From: Bradyrhizobium embrapense
Lineage (GTDB): Bacteria; Pseudomonadota; Alphaproteobacteria; Rhizobiales; Xanthobacteraceae
Length of the DNA: 64,000 nucleotides
Direction: 5' to 3'
Assembly (NCBI RefSeq): GCF_001189235.2
Contig: NZ_LFIP02000006.1
Span: 351,470 to 415,469 of the forward strand
The number at the start of each line of letters is the position of its first letter. Positions within the stretch are counted from its first letter, which is position 1. The notes under the pieces are model-generated. The model did not search any database. It saw only the letters and a program-made list of their open reading frames with translations, and had not been told where the DNA came from. The position numbers and the translations under genes were made by a program. Of the stretch, positions 46,984-55,304 are shown piece by piece.

Positions 46984-47583
46984 CTAGCCGGCCTTGCCGA
47001 ACAGCTCGTCGACGTAATCCCAGTTGACGAGGCTGTCGACGAACGCCTTCAGATAGTCCGGACGGCGGTTGCGGTAGTCGATGTAGTAGGAGTGCTCCCA
47101 GACGTCGACGCCGAGGATCGGCACCGCGCCGTGGACCAGCGGGTTCTCGCCGTTCGGGGTCTTGGCGATCTCGAGCTTGCCGCCCTTGACCTGCAGCCAA
47201 GCCCAGCCGGAGCCGAACTGGCCGACGCCGGCGGCGGCGAAGTCGGTCTTGAACTTCTCGAAGCCGCCGAGATCCTCGTTGATCTTCTTCTCCAGCCGGC
47301 CGGGCAGCTTGCTGCCACCGCCATTCGGCTTCATCCACTTCCAGAAGTGGATGTGGTTGTAGTGCTGACCGGCATTGTTGAAGACGGCCGCGTTCTTGCC
47401 GAACGAGGTCTTCACGATCTCCTCGAGGGACTTGCCTTCGAATTCGGTCCCCTTGATCGCGTTGTTGCCGTTCGTGACGTAGGCCTGGTGATGCTTGTCG
47501 TGGTGAAACTCCAGCGTTTCCTTGGACATGTAGGGCGCAAGGGCGTCGTGGGCATAGGGCAGATCGGGTAGCGTGAAGGTCAT
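46984..47583 (-). CDS. sodB: superoxide dismutase, iron type
   Basis: A 199-residue Fe/Mn-family enzyme that disproportionates superoxide. The ligands are visible: H in LEFHHDKHHQAYV, H in QHYNHIHFW and D/H in DVWEHSYYIDYRNRRPDYL (about 155-173). The second-sphere residue is the Gln in FNNAGQHYNH, the pattern of the iron rather than the manganese type. It begins MTFTLPDLPYAHDAL, as in family members. Monocistronic. A cambialistic enzyme cannot be excluded from sequence alone. Confidence 0.95.
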   Translation of the reverse strand: MTFTLPDLPYAHDALAPYMSKETLEFHHDKHHQAYVTNGNNAIKGTEFEGKSLEEIVKTSFGKNAAVFNNAGQHYNHIHFWKWMKPNGGGSKLPGRLEKKINEDLGGFEKFKTDFAAAGVGQFGSGWAWLQVKGGKLEIAKTPNGENPLVHGAVPILGVDVWEHSYYIDYRNRRPDYLKAFVDSLVNWDYVDELFGKAG

Positions 47584-47722
47584 GGGGTAATGTCCAACAG
47601 AGGGTGGGAGACTACACTTAACGGGTCCCCCTTATAGAAGGTTCCACGGCGGAGAAACACCGCATTTTCGGATCGTGTATGACAGATCGGCGCAGCCGAA
47701 GACCAGACCAGGACCCAGCGCG

Positions 47723-48253
47723 ATGACCATCGAAATCGACATTCTCAACGGAGATGCGTCGTGGCGACGCGCCGAGCCGCTGCTCAGAGCGGTCTGGAGC
47801 CCGGATGTCATGGAAAAGAAGGCATGGTCGGACATCAAATGGGCTCACGCCGATTTGCGCGTGCTCCTCGACGCGCCCGACGACAGCGGGCTCGCCTGCC
47901 ACGTCGGTATCTATTTCCGGACGATCATCTGGAATGGCCACAAGGTGCACGTCGGCGGCATCGGCGGGGTCTCGACGCGCGCGGACTGCCGGCGGCGCGG
48001 CTATGCGTCGCTCGCGTTAGATGCCGCCGTGCACACCATTCGTGCCAATGACGCGGTGAAATTTGCAATCTTATTCTGCGAACCGCACAATTTCGCATTT
48101 TACCAGACGCGCGGCTGGCATCCCTTCACCGGCGAAGTGCATTGCGAACAGCCTTCCGGACAGATCCGCTTCGAGGCGATGGCGCCGTTCGTCAACGACA
48201 TCGTCCGCGCGCCGCGCCAGGGCAAGATCGACCTATGCGGCCTGCCGTGGTGA
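47723..48253 (+). CDS. GNAT-family N-acetyltransferase
   Basis: A 176-residue acetyltransferase. The acetyl-CoA loop is clear: GGIGGVSTRADCRRRGYASLALDAA (about 80-104). Near the end FCEPHNFAFYQTRGWHPFTGE is the family's strand/helix pair. The N-terminal half (WSPDVMEKKAWSDIKWAHADLRVLLD) resembles AAC(2')-like GNATs, but no aminoglycoside specificity can be inferred. The start at 47723 gives the best beginning. Substrate unknown. Confidence 0.85.
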   Translation: MTIEIDILNGDASWRRAEPLLRAVWSPDVMEKKAWSDIKWAHADLRVLLDAPDDSGLACHVGIYFRTIIWNGHKVHVGGIGGVSTRADCRRRGYASLALDAAVHTIRANDAVKFAILFCEPHNFAFYQTRGWHPFTGEVHCEQPSGQIRFEAMAPFVNDIVRAPRQGKIDLCGLPW

Positions 48254-48569
48254 CCCCTGCGCGGGCGCGGGTGGCGAGGACCAGCTGGGACTCGTAACAT
48301 GTCAATCATCATTTATTGATTTGCCGAGCAACGAGATTGGCCACCGCCCGATCCGCATCGAAAGTTCACCTCTCCCTCGGGAGAGGCGTGGGCCGCGTTT
48401 GGCGGCCGTTCTTAGAGAGAACGCCGAAGCAAAGCTTCGGCTACGTGGCATCGAAAGATGCGATCCGGGTGGGTTACGATCTCTCGTTGGAACTGCGGCC
48501 CCTCACCCGATTTGCTGCGCAAATCGACCTCTCCCCGTCGGGGAGAGGTGATGCGAGAGCCGCCTGCGT
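48254..48569. other. intergenic region containing the second type A repeat
   Basis: 316 bp between the GNAT and the MATE gene, mostly occupied by palindromic DNA (48361-48552). No coding frame is supported. Confidence 0.6.
48361..48552. repeat. interspersed palindromic repeat, type A (inverse copy)
   Basis: A 192-bp element with outer hairpins CCTCTCCCTCGGGAGAGG (48369-48386) and ACCTCTCCCCGTCGGGGAG (48530 on). The segment from 48466 to 48552 matches 8295-8375 in inverse orientation almost base for base (CCCCTCACCCGATTTGC with GCGCAAATCG). The other half differs, so one end of the element varies between copies. Confidence 0.75.
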
Positions 48570-49952
48570 ATGACCATCGATGCCTCAATCGACCACGTCA
48601 GACCCGCAGCCGCGCCTGCAGTACCGGTCGATCATTTGCTAACGGCCCCGATCCTGCCGACGCTGCTCAAGCTCGCGGTCCCCAATACCATCGCGATGTT
48701 CGGCTCGACCTTGGTCGCAGTCGCCGAGACCTCCTACATCGGCCGGCTCGGCACCGAGCCGCTGGCCGGCATCGCGCTGGTGTTTCCGTTCGCGATGCTG
48801 ACGCAGATGATGTCGGCCGGTGCGATGGGCGGCGGCGTCTCGTCGGCGATCAGCCGCGCACTCGGCGCAGGCGATCGCGACCGGGCTGCCGACCTCGCGC
48901 TGCATGCGGCGATCATCGGAGGGTGCGCCGGGTTGTTCTTCACAGTGATGATGCTGGGCTTCGGCCGCAGCTTCTATGCGCTGCTCGGCGGACGCGGCGG
49001 CGTGCTCGAGCAGTCGATGCATTACTCGCAGGTGCTGTTCTCCGGCGCGATCTCGATCTGGCTGGTCAACACGCTCGCCTCCGTCGTGCGCGGCACTGGC
49101 GACATGCGCATTCCCTCGATGACGCTGATCAGCGTCTCGTTGACGCAGATCGCGGTCGGCGGCGTACTGGGACTTGGGCTGTTCGGCGTGCCGAGCCTCG
49201 GCATGCGCGGCGTTGCCGCTGGCCAGCTCACGGCGTTCACGTGCGGTGCGATCTTCCTCGCCTGGTATCTTGCCTCTGGTCGCAGCCGATTGAAGCTCGA
49301 CTTCGCCGCATTCAGTTTCCAGCGCGCGATGTTCCTCGACATCCTCAAGGTGGGGGCGATCTCATGCCTGTCGCCGCTGCAGAGCGTGCTGACGATCCTG
49401 ATCTTCACCAAGATCCTGGCCGGCTTCGGCACCGAGACGCTGGCCGGATACGGCATGGGCTCGCGGCTGGAATTTTTGCTGATCCCGATCGCCTTTGCGG
49501 TCGGCGTCGCCTCGGTGCCGATGGTCGGCATGGCAATCGGCGCCGGCCTCGTCACGCGCGCCCGCAAGGTGGCGTGGACGGCCGGCACGGTGGCCGGGCT
49601 TGTCGTCGGGCTGGTCGGACTTGTGGTCGCACTGAAACCGACGCTGTGGATTGCGCTGTTCACCACCGATCCCCGCGTGACCGCCGCAGCCTCGTCCTAT
49701 TTCGCGCTGGCCGGCCCGGGATTCGGCTTCTTCGGCGTCGGCGTCTGCCTGTATTTTTCCTCGCAGGGCGCAGCCAAGGTCGGCGGGCCGGTGCTGGCCG
49801 GGACCATCCGCCTGTTGCTGGTCGGCATCGGCGGCTGGTGGCTTGCGACCATGAGCGCCCCGGCGTGGACACTATTTGCCCTGGTCGGCGGCGCCATGGT
49901 GGCGTTCGGCCTCGCCACGATCATATCGATTCGGCTGACCCGCTGGGGATAA
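48570..49952 (+). CDS. MATE-family efflux transporter
   Basis: A 460-residue inner-membrane protein with 12 hydrophobic spans in two related halves. It begins LLKLAVPNTIAMFGSTLVAVAETSYIGRLGTEPLAG, the MATE entry, with PNTIAMFG in helix 1 and the RLG loop. It exports drugs, dyes or metabolites by Na+ or H+ exchange. No regulator is next to it. The start at 48570 directly follows the repeat region; no ribosome binding site is striking. Confidence 0.9.
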   Translation: MTIDASIDHVRPAAAPAVPVDHLLTAPILPTLLKLAVPNTIAMFGSTLVAVAETSYIGRLGTEPLAGIALVFPFAMLTQMMSAGAMGGGVSSAISRALGAGDRDRAADLALHAAIIGGCAGLFFTVMMLGFGRSFYALLGGRGGVLEQSMHYSQVLFSGAISIWLVNTLASVVRGTGDMRIPSMTLISVSLTQIAVGGVLGLGLFGVPSLGMRGVAAGQLTAFTCGAIFLAWYLASGRSRLKLDFAAFSFQRAMFLDILKVGAISCLSPLQSVLTILIFTKILAGFGTETLAGYGMGSRLEFLLIPIAFAVGVASVPMVGMAIGAGLVTRARKVAWTAGTVAGLVVGLVGLVVALKPTLWIALFTTDPRVTAAASSYFALAGPGFGFFGVGVCLYFSSQGAAKVGGPVLAGTIRLLLVGIGGWWLATMSAPAWTLFALVGGAMVAFGLATIISIRLTRWG

Positions 49953-50101
49953 CTACCGTGCGTGCCGCGGCGCGTTGCCTGAGCATGACCAGCCAGGGAA
50001 GAAAGCAGCAAATTTTCCGGGTATCGCGCGCCTGATCGCGCGAATATGGCATTGCGGAAATCTTTCGACTTGTTATGCAGGCCAACCTCTGGGGAACAGC
50101 C

Positions 50102-50545
50102 ATGGCCTGCAAATTCGGATTCGTGATTGCAATCATTGCGACGGCACTTGCCGTGCCTGCCGCGCATGCACAGAGTGCGCCTGAGCCTTTCGGCGTCTGG
50201 CAGACCCAGGCCGGCGATGCCCGCGTCAAGATCAGCAAATGCGGTGGCGGCATCTGCGGCGTAGTGGTGAGCCTGCGCGACCCGATTGATCCGATGACCG
50301 GCAAGCCGCAGGTCGACAACAAGAATCCCAATCCGTCGCTGGCCAACCGGCCGATCGTCGGGCTGCCGCTGTTCTCCGGCATGCAGCCGGTTGCCGCGGG
50401 CAAATGGTCGGGCCAGATCTACAATGCCGACGATGGCGGTACCTATGCGAGCAGCATCTCGGTCACCGGCGAGAGCACGCTGCGGGTCGAAGGCTGCGTC
50501 GGCGCGCTCTGCGGCGGCGAGACCTGGACGCGCATCGGGCGGTAA
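50102..50545 (+). CDS. DUF2147 domain protein (secreted)
   Basis: A 147-residue protein. A signal peptide (about 5-24, ending PAAHAQ) leads into the DUF2147 domain with GVWQTQAGDARVKISKCGGGICGVVVSLRDP and GGKWSGQIYNADDGGTYASS. Cys residues are conserved (KCGGGICG, GCVGALCGGETW) and may form disulfides. The family is periplasmic or extracellular, of unknown role. A start nine codons upstream (50075) is possible but adds residues before the signal. Confidence 0.85.
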   Translation: MACKFGFVIAIIATALAVPAAHAQSAPEPFGVWQTQAGDARVKISKCGGGICGVVVSLRDPIDPMTGKPQVDNKNPNPSLANRPIVGLPLFSGMQPVAAGKWSGQIYNADDGGTYASSISVTGESTLRVEGCVGALCGGETWTRIGR

Positions 50546-50565
50546 GCGCGAGGCGGGATTTTTCC

Positions 50566-50600
50566 TTCACCTCCCCCGCAAGCGGGAGAGAAGCAGAGTC
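50566..50600. repeat. short palindromic repeat fragment
   Basis: A CCTCCCCCGCAAGCGGGAGAG hairpin of the same CTCCC/GGGAG type as the large elements, directly behind the DUF2147 stop. It may also end transcription of that gene. Confidence 0.5.
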
Positions 50601-50616
50601 CCGATGTTGCAACAAG

Positions 50617-51765
50617 TCACACCGCGCGCGTCTTCAGCACGTTGGCGGCGGAGGCGTAGCCGCCGCGGGCGCCGTCGATGAAGTGGACGTGGTCGGCGCG
50701 CATGACCGACGGCGTGAAACAGGTCATCATCGCGGCATCCTGCTCGTGCAAGCCATAGCGCACGATACCTTGCGCGGCTGCGGCGACCAGGCGCTGCTCG
50801 AGCTCGGCGGCGAGCTCCGGCGTGCAATCCAGGATCATGCGCAGGCCGTCGTCGAACTTGCGGAAGTCGGAATTCTCGACCAGCTGCCGCACATAGTTTT
50901 TCGGCACGAACTTGCCGACCGGAATATTGAACCGCATCAGCGTGTAGGCCCACAGCGTGAACGCGAGCACCGTGGCACGGCGTAGCGCGAGCGAGCCGCC
51001 GCGTCGCGCGCGCGCTTCGTACTCCATCCCCTGCGGCGGCCAACGCAGCGGCGGACCGTTTGCAGGCACCGGCCGTCCAGCCTCCGGGCTCTGCTCGACC
51101 AGGACGACAATATCCTCGATCACCTTGCGGAAGGCCAAGGGATCGGCGTTCTTCGCCGGCAACACGAGCACCGAGAGAATCACGCCGCGCGCCGATGGCA
51201 TCACCTCGAAGCGGCAGGACAGGCCGGACAGATCGGGCTGCGTGCCCTCAGGCGCCGGATCGACCGCGAACTCGCCGCGCTTCATCGCCGCATCGGCGTA
51301 AGCCAGGCCGCCACCGGAGAACATCGCATAGGACAGATTGGGCGACGGGCCGAAGCGCGCGACGCGGACGTCGGCACCCGCGGCGCGGATCGCCGCGATC
51401 GGCACCAGCGCCACCCGGAGCACGAGGTCGAGGTCGTCGCGCACCCAGCGCGCGGTCGCCGCCAGCGCCTCGCGCGCGCGGTCGAGATCGGCAGGCGCGA
51501 CCGCGAAGCTCGCGCCGTCGCCGCCGAACACGAAGGGGAATTCGCGGCCATCCAGCGCATTGGTTACGGAGGCGACCACCGCGGCGCCGGCCATGTTGAC
51601 CGCCTTGTAGCGCTGCGCCGCGATCGCCTTGGTGGACTCCACGATATCGGCGACGCCGACCGTCCAGTCGTCGGGCAGCGGCGCATACAGCGCCGGTTCC
51701 ATCAGGCGCGCGAAGCCGCGAAACACCGGAATGCCGCCGTAGAAGATCTCGCTGCCGCCAGCCAT
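50617..51765 (-). CDS. DUF3095 protein with class III cyclase-like motifs
   Basis: A 382-residue protein of the DUF3095 family. Two segments resemble class III nucleotide cyclases: VGVADIVESTKAIAAQRYKAVNMAG near residues 37-61 (metal Asp in ADIVEST) and PFVFGGDGASFAVAP near 76-90, which matches the GDG-x-x-F core. The remainder (about 200-382) has no domain I recognise; a hydrophobic stretch, ATVLAFTLWAYTLM, is near residue 277. It may make a cyclic nucleotide or be a degenerate relative. The start is chosen at 51765 (MAGGSEIFYG). Single gene. Confidence 0.7.
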   Translation of the reverse strand: MAGGSEIFYGGIPVFRGFARLMEPALYAPLPDDWTVGVADIVESTKAIAAQRYKAVNMAGAAVVASVTNALDGREFPFVFGGDGASFAVAPADLDRAREALAATARWVRDDLDLVLRVALVPIAAIRAAGADVRVARFGPSPNLSYAMFSGGGLAYADAAMKRGEFAVDPAPEGTQPDLSGLSCRFEVMPSARGVILSVLVLPAKNADPLAFRKVIEDIVVLVEQSPEAGRPVPANGPPLRWPPQGMEYEARARRGGSLALRRATVLAFTLWAYTLMRFNIPVGKFVPKNYVRQLVENSDFRKFDDGLRMILDCTPELAAELEQRLVAAAAQGIVRYGLHEQDAAMMTCFTPSVMRADHVHFIDGARGGYASAANVLKTRAV

Positions 51766-51857
51766 CGCAACGCCGTGTTGTTTCTGCCTGTGCAAGACTC
51801 TCTAGCAGATGCGGCGCGCGTTGGGACGGGGTTTTGAAACTCTTGCCCGAATGGCGC

Positions 51858-51900
51858 CCGTCATCCTGAAGAGCCGCGAAGTGGCGTCTCAGGGTGACGG
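51858..51900. repeat. short inverted-repeat element (type B related)
   Basis: CCGTCATCCTGA (51858-51869) and TCAGGGTGACGG (51889-51900) are near-perfect inverted arms. The same GTCATC/GATGAC core ends the element at 31596-31690. It sits in the gap between two minus-strand genes. Confidence 0.5.
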
Positions 51901-51911
51901 ACATAGAGGGC

Positions 51912-53117
51912 TCACGCCGCCTCGCCCGCTCGTCGCCACGGCGGAAACGGATCGCGCAGTTTTGCCCAGGCCTGCGGGTCCATGCCCGGTCGGCCGGTGA
52001 TCAGGCAGGCATCGAGACGGCGGCGGATGTCGTCCTCGTTCATGCCGGAGCCGATGAACACCAGCTCCTGCCGACGATCGCCGTAGAGATCGTTCCAGCT
52101 CCGCTGCATCATCAGTCGCCAATCCGGATGATCCGGCCAGCGCTCGCGCGGGATCGCGGCCCACCACGAGCCAAGGCCTTCGGTCCGTACGATCGCACCG
52201 GCCTGGCTCATCTCCGCGCACCAGTCCGGGCGCGTCGCGATCCAGAAATGGCCCTTGGCGCGGATCACGCCTTGCCAGCTCTCGCGCAGGAAGCCGTGAA
52301 ACCGTACCGGATCGAACGGACGGCGCGCGCGATAGACGAAGCTCGTGATGCCGTATTCCTCAGTCTCCGGCACATGCTCGGCAAAGCCGTAGAGCTCCTT
52401 GTGCCAGAGCGGATGCTGCTGCGCGCGTTCATGGACGAAGCGGCCGGTGTCGAGCACGCGGTCGAACGGGATCTTGGCAAAATTCGCCTCGACGAGGTCG
52501 GCGTCGGGATTGAGTGCGCGCACGATGGTCGTCGCGGCCGCGCGCTCGGCCGGGGTCGCAGCATCGACCTTGTTGAGCACGACGACGTCGGCGAATTCGA
52601 TCTGCTCGACCAGCAGATCGACCAAGGTGCGCTTGTCGCCGTCGAGCGCCTCGCCGCGCTGGCTGAGAAAATCGGTGGAGGCATAATCCTTCAGCAGATT
52701 GGCGGCGTCGACGACCGTGACCATAGTGTCGAGGCGTGCGACATCGGAGAGGCTGTTGCCGTTCTCGTCGCGAAACTCGAAGGTCGCGGCAACCGGCAAC
52801 GGCTCGGAAATGCCGGTGGATTCGATCAGCAGATAATCGAACCGGCCGCTCTCGGCGAGCGCGCGCACCTCCTTCAGCAGATCGTCGCGCAGGGTGCAGC
52901 AGATGCAGCCATTGCTCATCTCGACCAGCTTTTCGTCAGTCTGGGACAGGTTCGCACCGCCATCGCGGACGAGGTCGGCGTCGATGTTCACCTCGCTCAT
53001 GTCGTTCACAATCACCGCCACCTTCAGGCCGCCGCGGTTGTTCAGGACATGGTTCAGCAAAGTGGTCTTTCCAGCCCCGAGGAAGCCGGACAAGATGGTG
53101 ACGGGGAGTTTTTGCAT
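51912..53117 (-). CDS. CobW/COG0523 GTPase, putative zinc metallochaperone
   Basis: A 401-residue G3E GTPase. Walker A is GFLGAGKTTLLNHVL (about residues 9-23). The metal-binding CxCC motif is in NGCICCTLRDDLL (about 72-84). LLIESTGISEP and VVLNKVD are the Walker B and NKxD motifs. The C-terminal CobW domain starts near residue 255. A 24-bp perfect palindrome of the Zur-box type lies 56 bp upstream, so expression is probably released under zinc limitation and the protein likely delivers zinc (ZigA/ZagA-like). The ATG at 53117 is preferred over a TTG three codons upstream. Confidence 0.85.
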   Translation of the reverse strand: MQKLPVTILSGFLGAGKTTLLNHVLNNRGGLKVAVIVNDMSEVNIDADLVRDGGANLSQTDEKLVEMSNGCICCTLRDDLLKEVRALAESGRFDYLLIESTGISEPLPVAATFEFRDENGNSLSDVARLDTMVTVVDAANLLKDYASTDFLSQRGEALDGDKRTLVDLLVEQIEFADVVVLNKVDAATPAERAAATTIVRALNPDADLVEANFAKIPFDRVLDTGRFVHERAQQHPLWHKELYGFAEHVPETEEYGITSFVYRARRPFDPVRFHGFLRESWQGVIRAKGHFWIATRPDWCAEMSQAGAIVRTEGLGSWWAAIPRERWPDHPDWRLMMQRSWNDLYGDRRQELVFIGSGMNEDDIRRRLDACLITGRPGMDPQAWAKLRDPFPPWRRAGEAA

Positions 53118-53173
53118 CGAGATCAAACAGTTGCTGGAGGGATAGACGGCGGCGGGACATGGGCTTGTAGATC

Positions 53174-53197
53174 TATGTTATGTTATAACATAACATA
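53174..53197. promoter_or_regulatory. candidate Zur-box operator (24-bp perfect palindrome)
   Basis: TATGTTATGTTA and its mirror TAACATAACATA form a perfect 24-bp palindrome with the central GTTATAAC. This fits the alphaproteobacterial/proteobacterial Zur consensus (GTTATRTTATAAC type). It lies 56 bp upstream of the CobW gene, in its promoter region. Fur sites look different (GATAATGATAATCATTATC type). Confidence 0.75.
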
Positions 53198-53263
53198 AAC
53201 TGGCCGCGAGCTGTCAAGCGTCCAATTGACGCCCGGTCCAGCTTTGCCATTGTACGAATGCAT

Positions 53264-53345
53264 GCCCGGATGGAGCGTAGCGCAATCCGGAGCCGCACTA
53301 TCCAAGGATGGAGCCGCCCCGGATTGCGCTGCGCTTCATCCGGGC
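53264..53345. repeat. REP-like inverted repeat upstream of htpG end
   Basis: GCCCGGATGGAGCGTAGCGC (left, 53264-53290) and the inverse CCGGATTGCGCTGCGCTTCA (right, 53319-53345) form long arms around a 28-bp spacer. Intergenic, non-coding, just after the end of htpG (3' on the minus strand). Confidence 0.65.
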
Positions 53346-53354
53346 TACGAGGGC

Positions 53355-55217
53355 CTACTTCCCCAATCCCCGCAGCACGAGCTGGTTCAGGCGGCTCGCG
53401 AATGCGGCGGGGTCGTCGGGCATCTCGCCGTCGAGGATCTGCGCCTGCTCGAACAGCAACAGCGACAGGTCCTTCGCCTGCGCGGTGTCGGTCGCGAGCG
53501 CGGCGACCAGCGGGTGGCGCAGGTTGATCTCGAGGATCGGCTTGGTGATCTCGCCGCGATTCTGCTGGGCGAGCAAACGCTCCAGCGCGCGATCACGCGC
53601 ATCGCCGCCGGCGACAAGGCACGATGCGCTCGCGGTCAGCCGCTGCGAGGCGCGGACATCGGAGACGCGCTCGCCGAGCGCATCCTTGATGACAGCGATC
53701 GTGGTTGCGGCATCGGCGGCGGGCTCGTCCTTCTTGTCGTCCTTGTCGTCGGCGAGCGGGATCAGGCCGAAATCGACATCGCCCTGGCTCAGCGACTTCA
53801 GCGGCTTGCCGCCGAATTCGAGCGGCGTCGAGGTCCAGAACGCATCGACGGGATCGGTGAGCAGCAGCACCTCGATGCCGCGGGCGCGCGCCGATTCCAG
53901 CTTCGGGTTCGACTTCAGCCGCTCGACGCTGTCGCCGACCAGGTAATATATCTCGGTCTGGTTCGGCTTGAAGTCGTCGACAATTTGCTTCAGCGAGCGC
54001 TTCTCGCCCGATGTCGTAGTGAAGCGCGCAAGCGCCAGAAGCTTCTCGCGGCGCTCGAAATCTTCCCACAGGCCTTCCTTGATGACCGGGCCGAACGCGT
54101 CCCAGATTTTGGTGAAGGCCTCCGGCTCCTTGTCGCCGAGTTGCTCCAGCTCGCCAATTACCCGGCTGGTGACCGCCTTGCGGATCTGCGCGAGCTGCGG
54201 ATTGTTCTGCAGCATCTCGCGCGAGATGTTGAGCGGCAGGTCCTCGCTGTCGATCACGCCGCGAATGAAGCGCAGGTACGCGGGCAGCAGCTCGGCGTCG
54301 TCGGCGATGAAGACGCGGCGGACATAGAGCTTCACCTTGCCCTTGCGCTCGACCTGGAACAGGTCGAACGGCTTCTGCGACGGCGCGAACAGCAGCACGG
54401 CATAGGACTGCCGGCCCTCGGCGCGGTAATGCAGCGTCATCGCCGGCTCGTCGAACGCGCCCGCGATCTGCTTGTAGGCCTGCGTATAGTCTTCCGGCTT
54501 GAGCTCGGATTTCGCGCGCTGCCACAACGCGCTCGCCGAGTTGATCTGGCGTGGCTCGCCCTCCTCCGGCACCAAGAGGATCGGAAACTGGATGTTGTCG
54601 GAATACTCGCGAACGATGCGCTCGATCTCGTAAGCCTCGAGATACTTGGCGGCATCCTTCTTCAGGTGCAGCACGATCTCGGTGCCGCGCGCGACCCGCT
54701 TGGCGGCCTCCTCGCTGGCCGGGGCGATCTCGAAGCCGCTGCCGCCTTCCGACGACCATACCCAGACCTCGTCCGAGCCGGCACGGCGGCTGGTAACGAC
54801 GATCTTATCGGCTACCATGAACGCGGCATAGAAGCCGACGCCGAACTGGCCGATCAGATTGGCGCCGTCCTTGGCCTCGGTCAGCTTCGACAGGAACGAT
54901 TTGGTGCCGGAACGCGCGATGGTGCCGAGATTGTCGATCAGCTCCTGACGCTCCATGCCGATGCCGGTGTCAACCACGGACAGCGTGTCGGCCGCCTTGT
55001 TCGGGACGATCCTGATCTCCGGCGGCGCGCCGTCGGTGATCAGGCCAGGATTGGCGATCGCTTCATAGCGCAACTTGTCGCAAGCATCGGATGCGTTCGA
55101 GATCAGTTCGCGCAGGAAGATGTCGGTCTCGGAATAGACCGAATGCACCATCAGGTGCAGCAATTCGGCAACCTCGGCCTGGAATGGCTGGGATTCGGCG
55201 GCGGCAGTTGTGGTCAT
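53355..55217 (-). CDS. htpG: molecular chaperone HtpG (Hsp90)
   Basis: A 620-residue Hsp90. The N-terminal ATPase has ELISNASDACDKLRY, then DTGIGM, the NLGTIARSGTK lid and IGQFGVGFYAAFMVAD (about 30-125). The middle domain has LPLNISREMLQNN, and the C-terminal dimerisation domain ends near FASRLNQLVLRGL. It folds client proteins in the cytosol with ATP. Length is normal for bacteria (~624 aa in E. coli). Monocistronic. Confidence 0.97.
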   Translation of the reverse strand: MTTTAAAESQPFQAEVAELLHLMVHSVYSETDIFLRELISNASDACDKLRYEAIANPGLITDGAPPEIRIVPNKAADTLSVVDTGIGMERQELIDNLGTIARSGTKSFLSKLTEAKDGANLIGQFGVGFYAAFMVADKIVVTSRRAGSDEVWVWSSEGGSGFEIAPASEEAAKRVARGTEIVLHLKKDAAKYLEAYEIERIVREYSDNIQFPILLVPEEGEPRQINSASALWQRAKSELKPEDYTQAYKQIAGAFDEPAMTLHYRAEGRQSYAVLLFAPSQKPFDLFQVERKGKVKLYVRRVFIADDAELLPAYLRFIRGVIDSEDLPLNISREMLQNNPQLAQIRKAVTSRVIGELEQLGDKEPEAFTKIWDAFGPVIKEGLWEDFERREKLLALARFTTTSGEKRSLKQIVDDFKPNQTEIYYLVGDSVERLKSNPKLESARARGIEVLLLTDPVDAFWTSTPLEFGGKPLKSLSQGDVDFGLIPLADDKDDKKDEPAADAATTIAVIKDALGERVSDVRASQRLTASASCLVAGGDARDRALERLLAQQNRGEITKPILEINLRHPLVAALATDTAQAKDLSLLLFEQAQILDGEMPDDPAAFASRLNQLVLRGLGK

Positions 55218-55304
55218 GCAGAAACTCGGACAACAGGAAAGTGGCGGGAAAGCCCTGATATAGCGCGATAGCGCCGCCTGGCAAGACGAGCGGGGGCGGA
55301 ACCG

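Noticed and set aside
47723..48253. Aminoglycoside resistance acetyltransferase
   Set aside because: The GNAT fold shows AAC(2')-like features but residues for aminoglycoside binding cannot be judged; resistance is not claimed.
53226..55271. 681-codon plus-strand open frame opposite htpG
   Set aside because: Shadow of htpG. The length reflects GC bias only.
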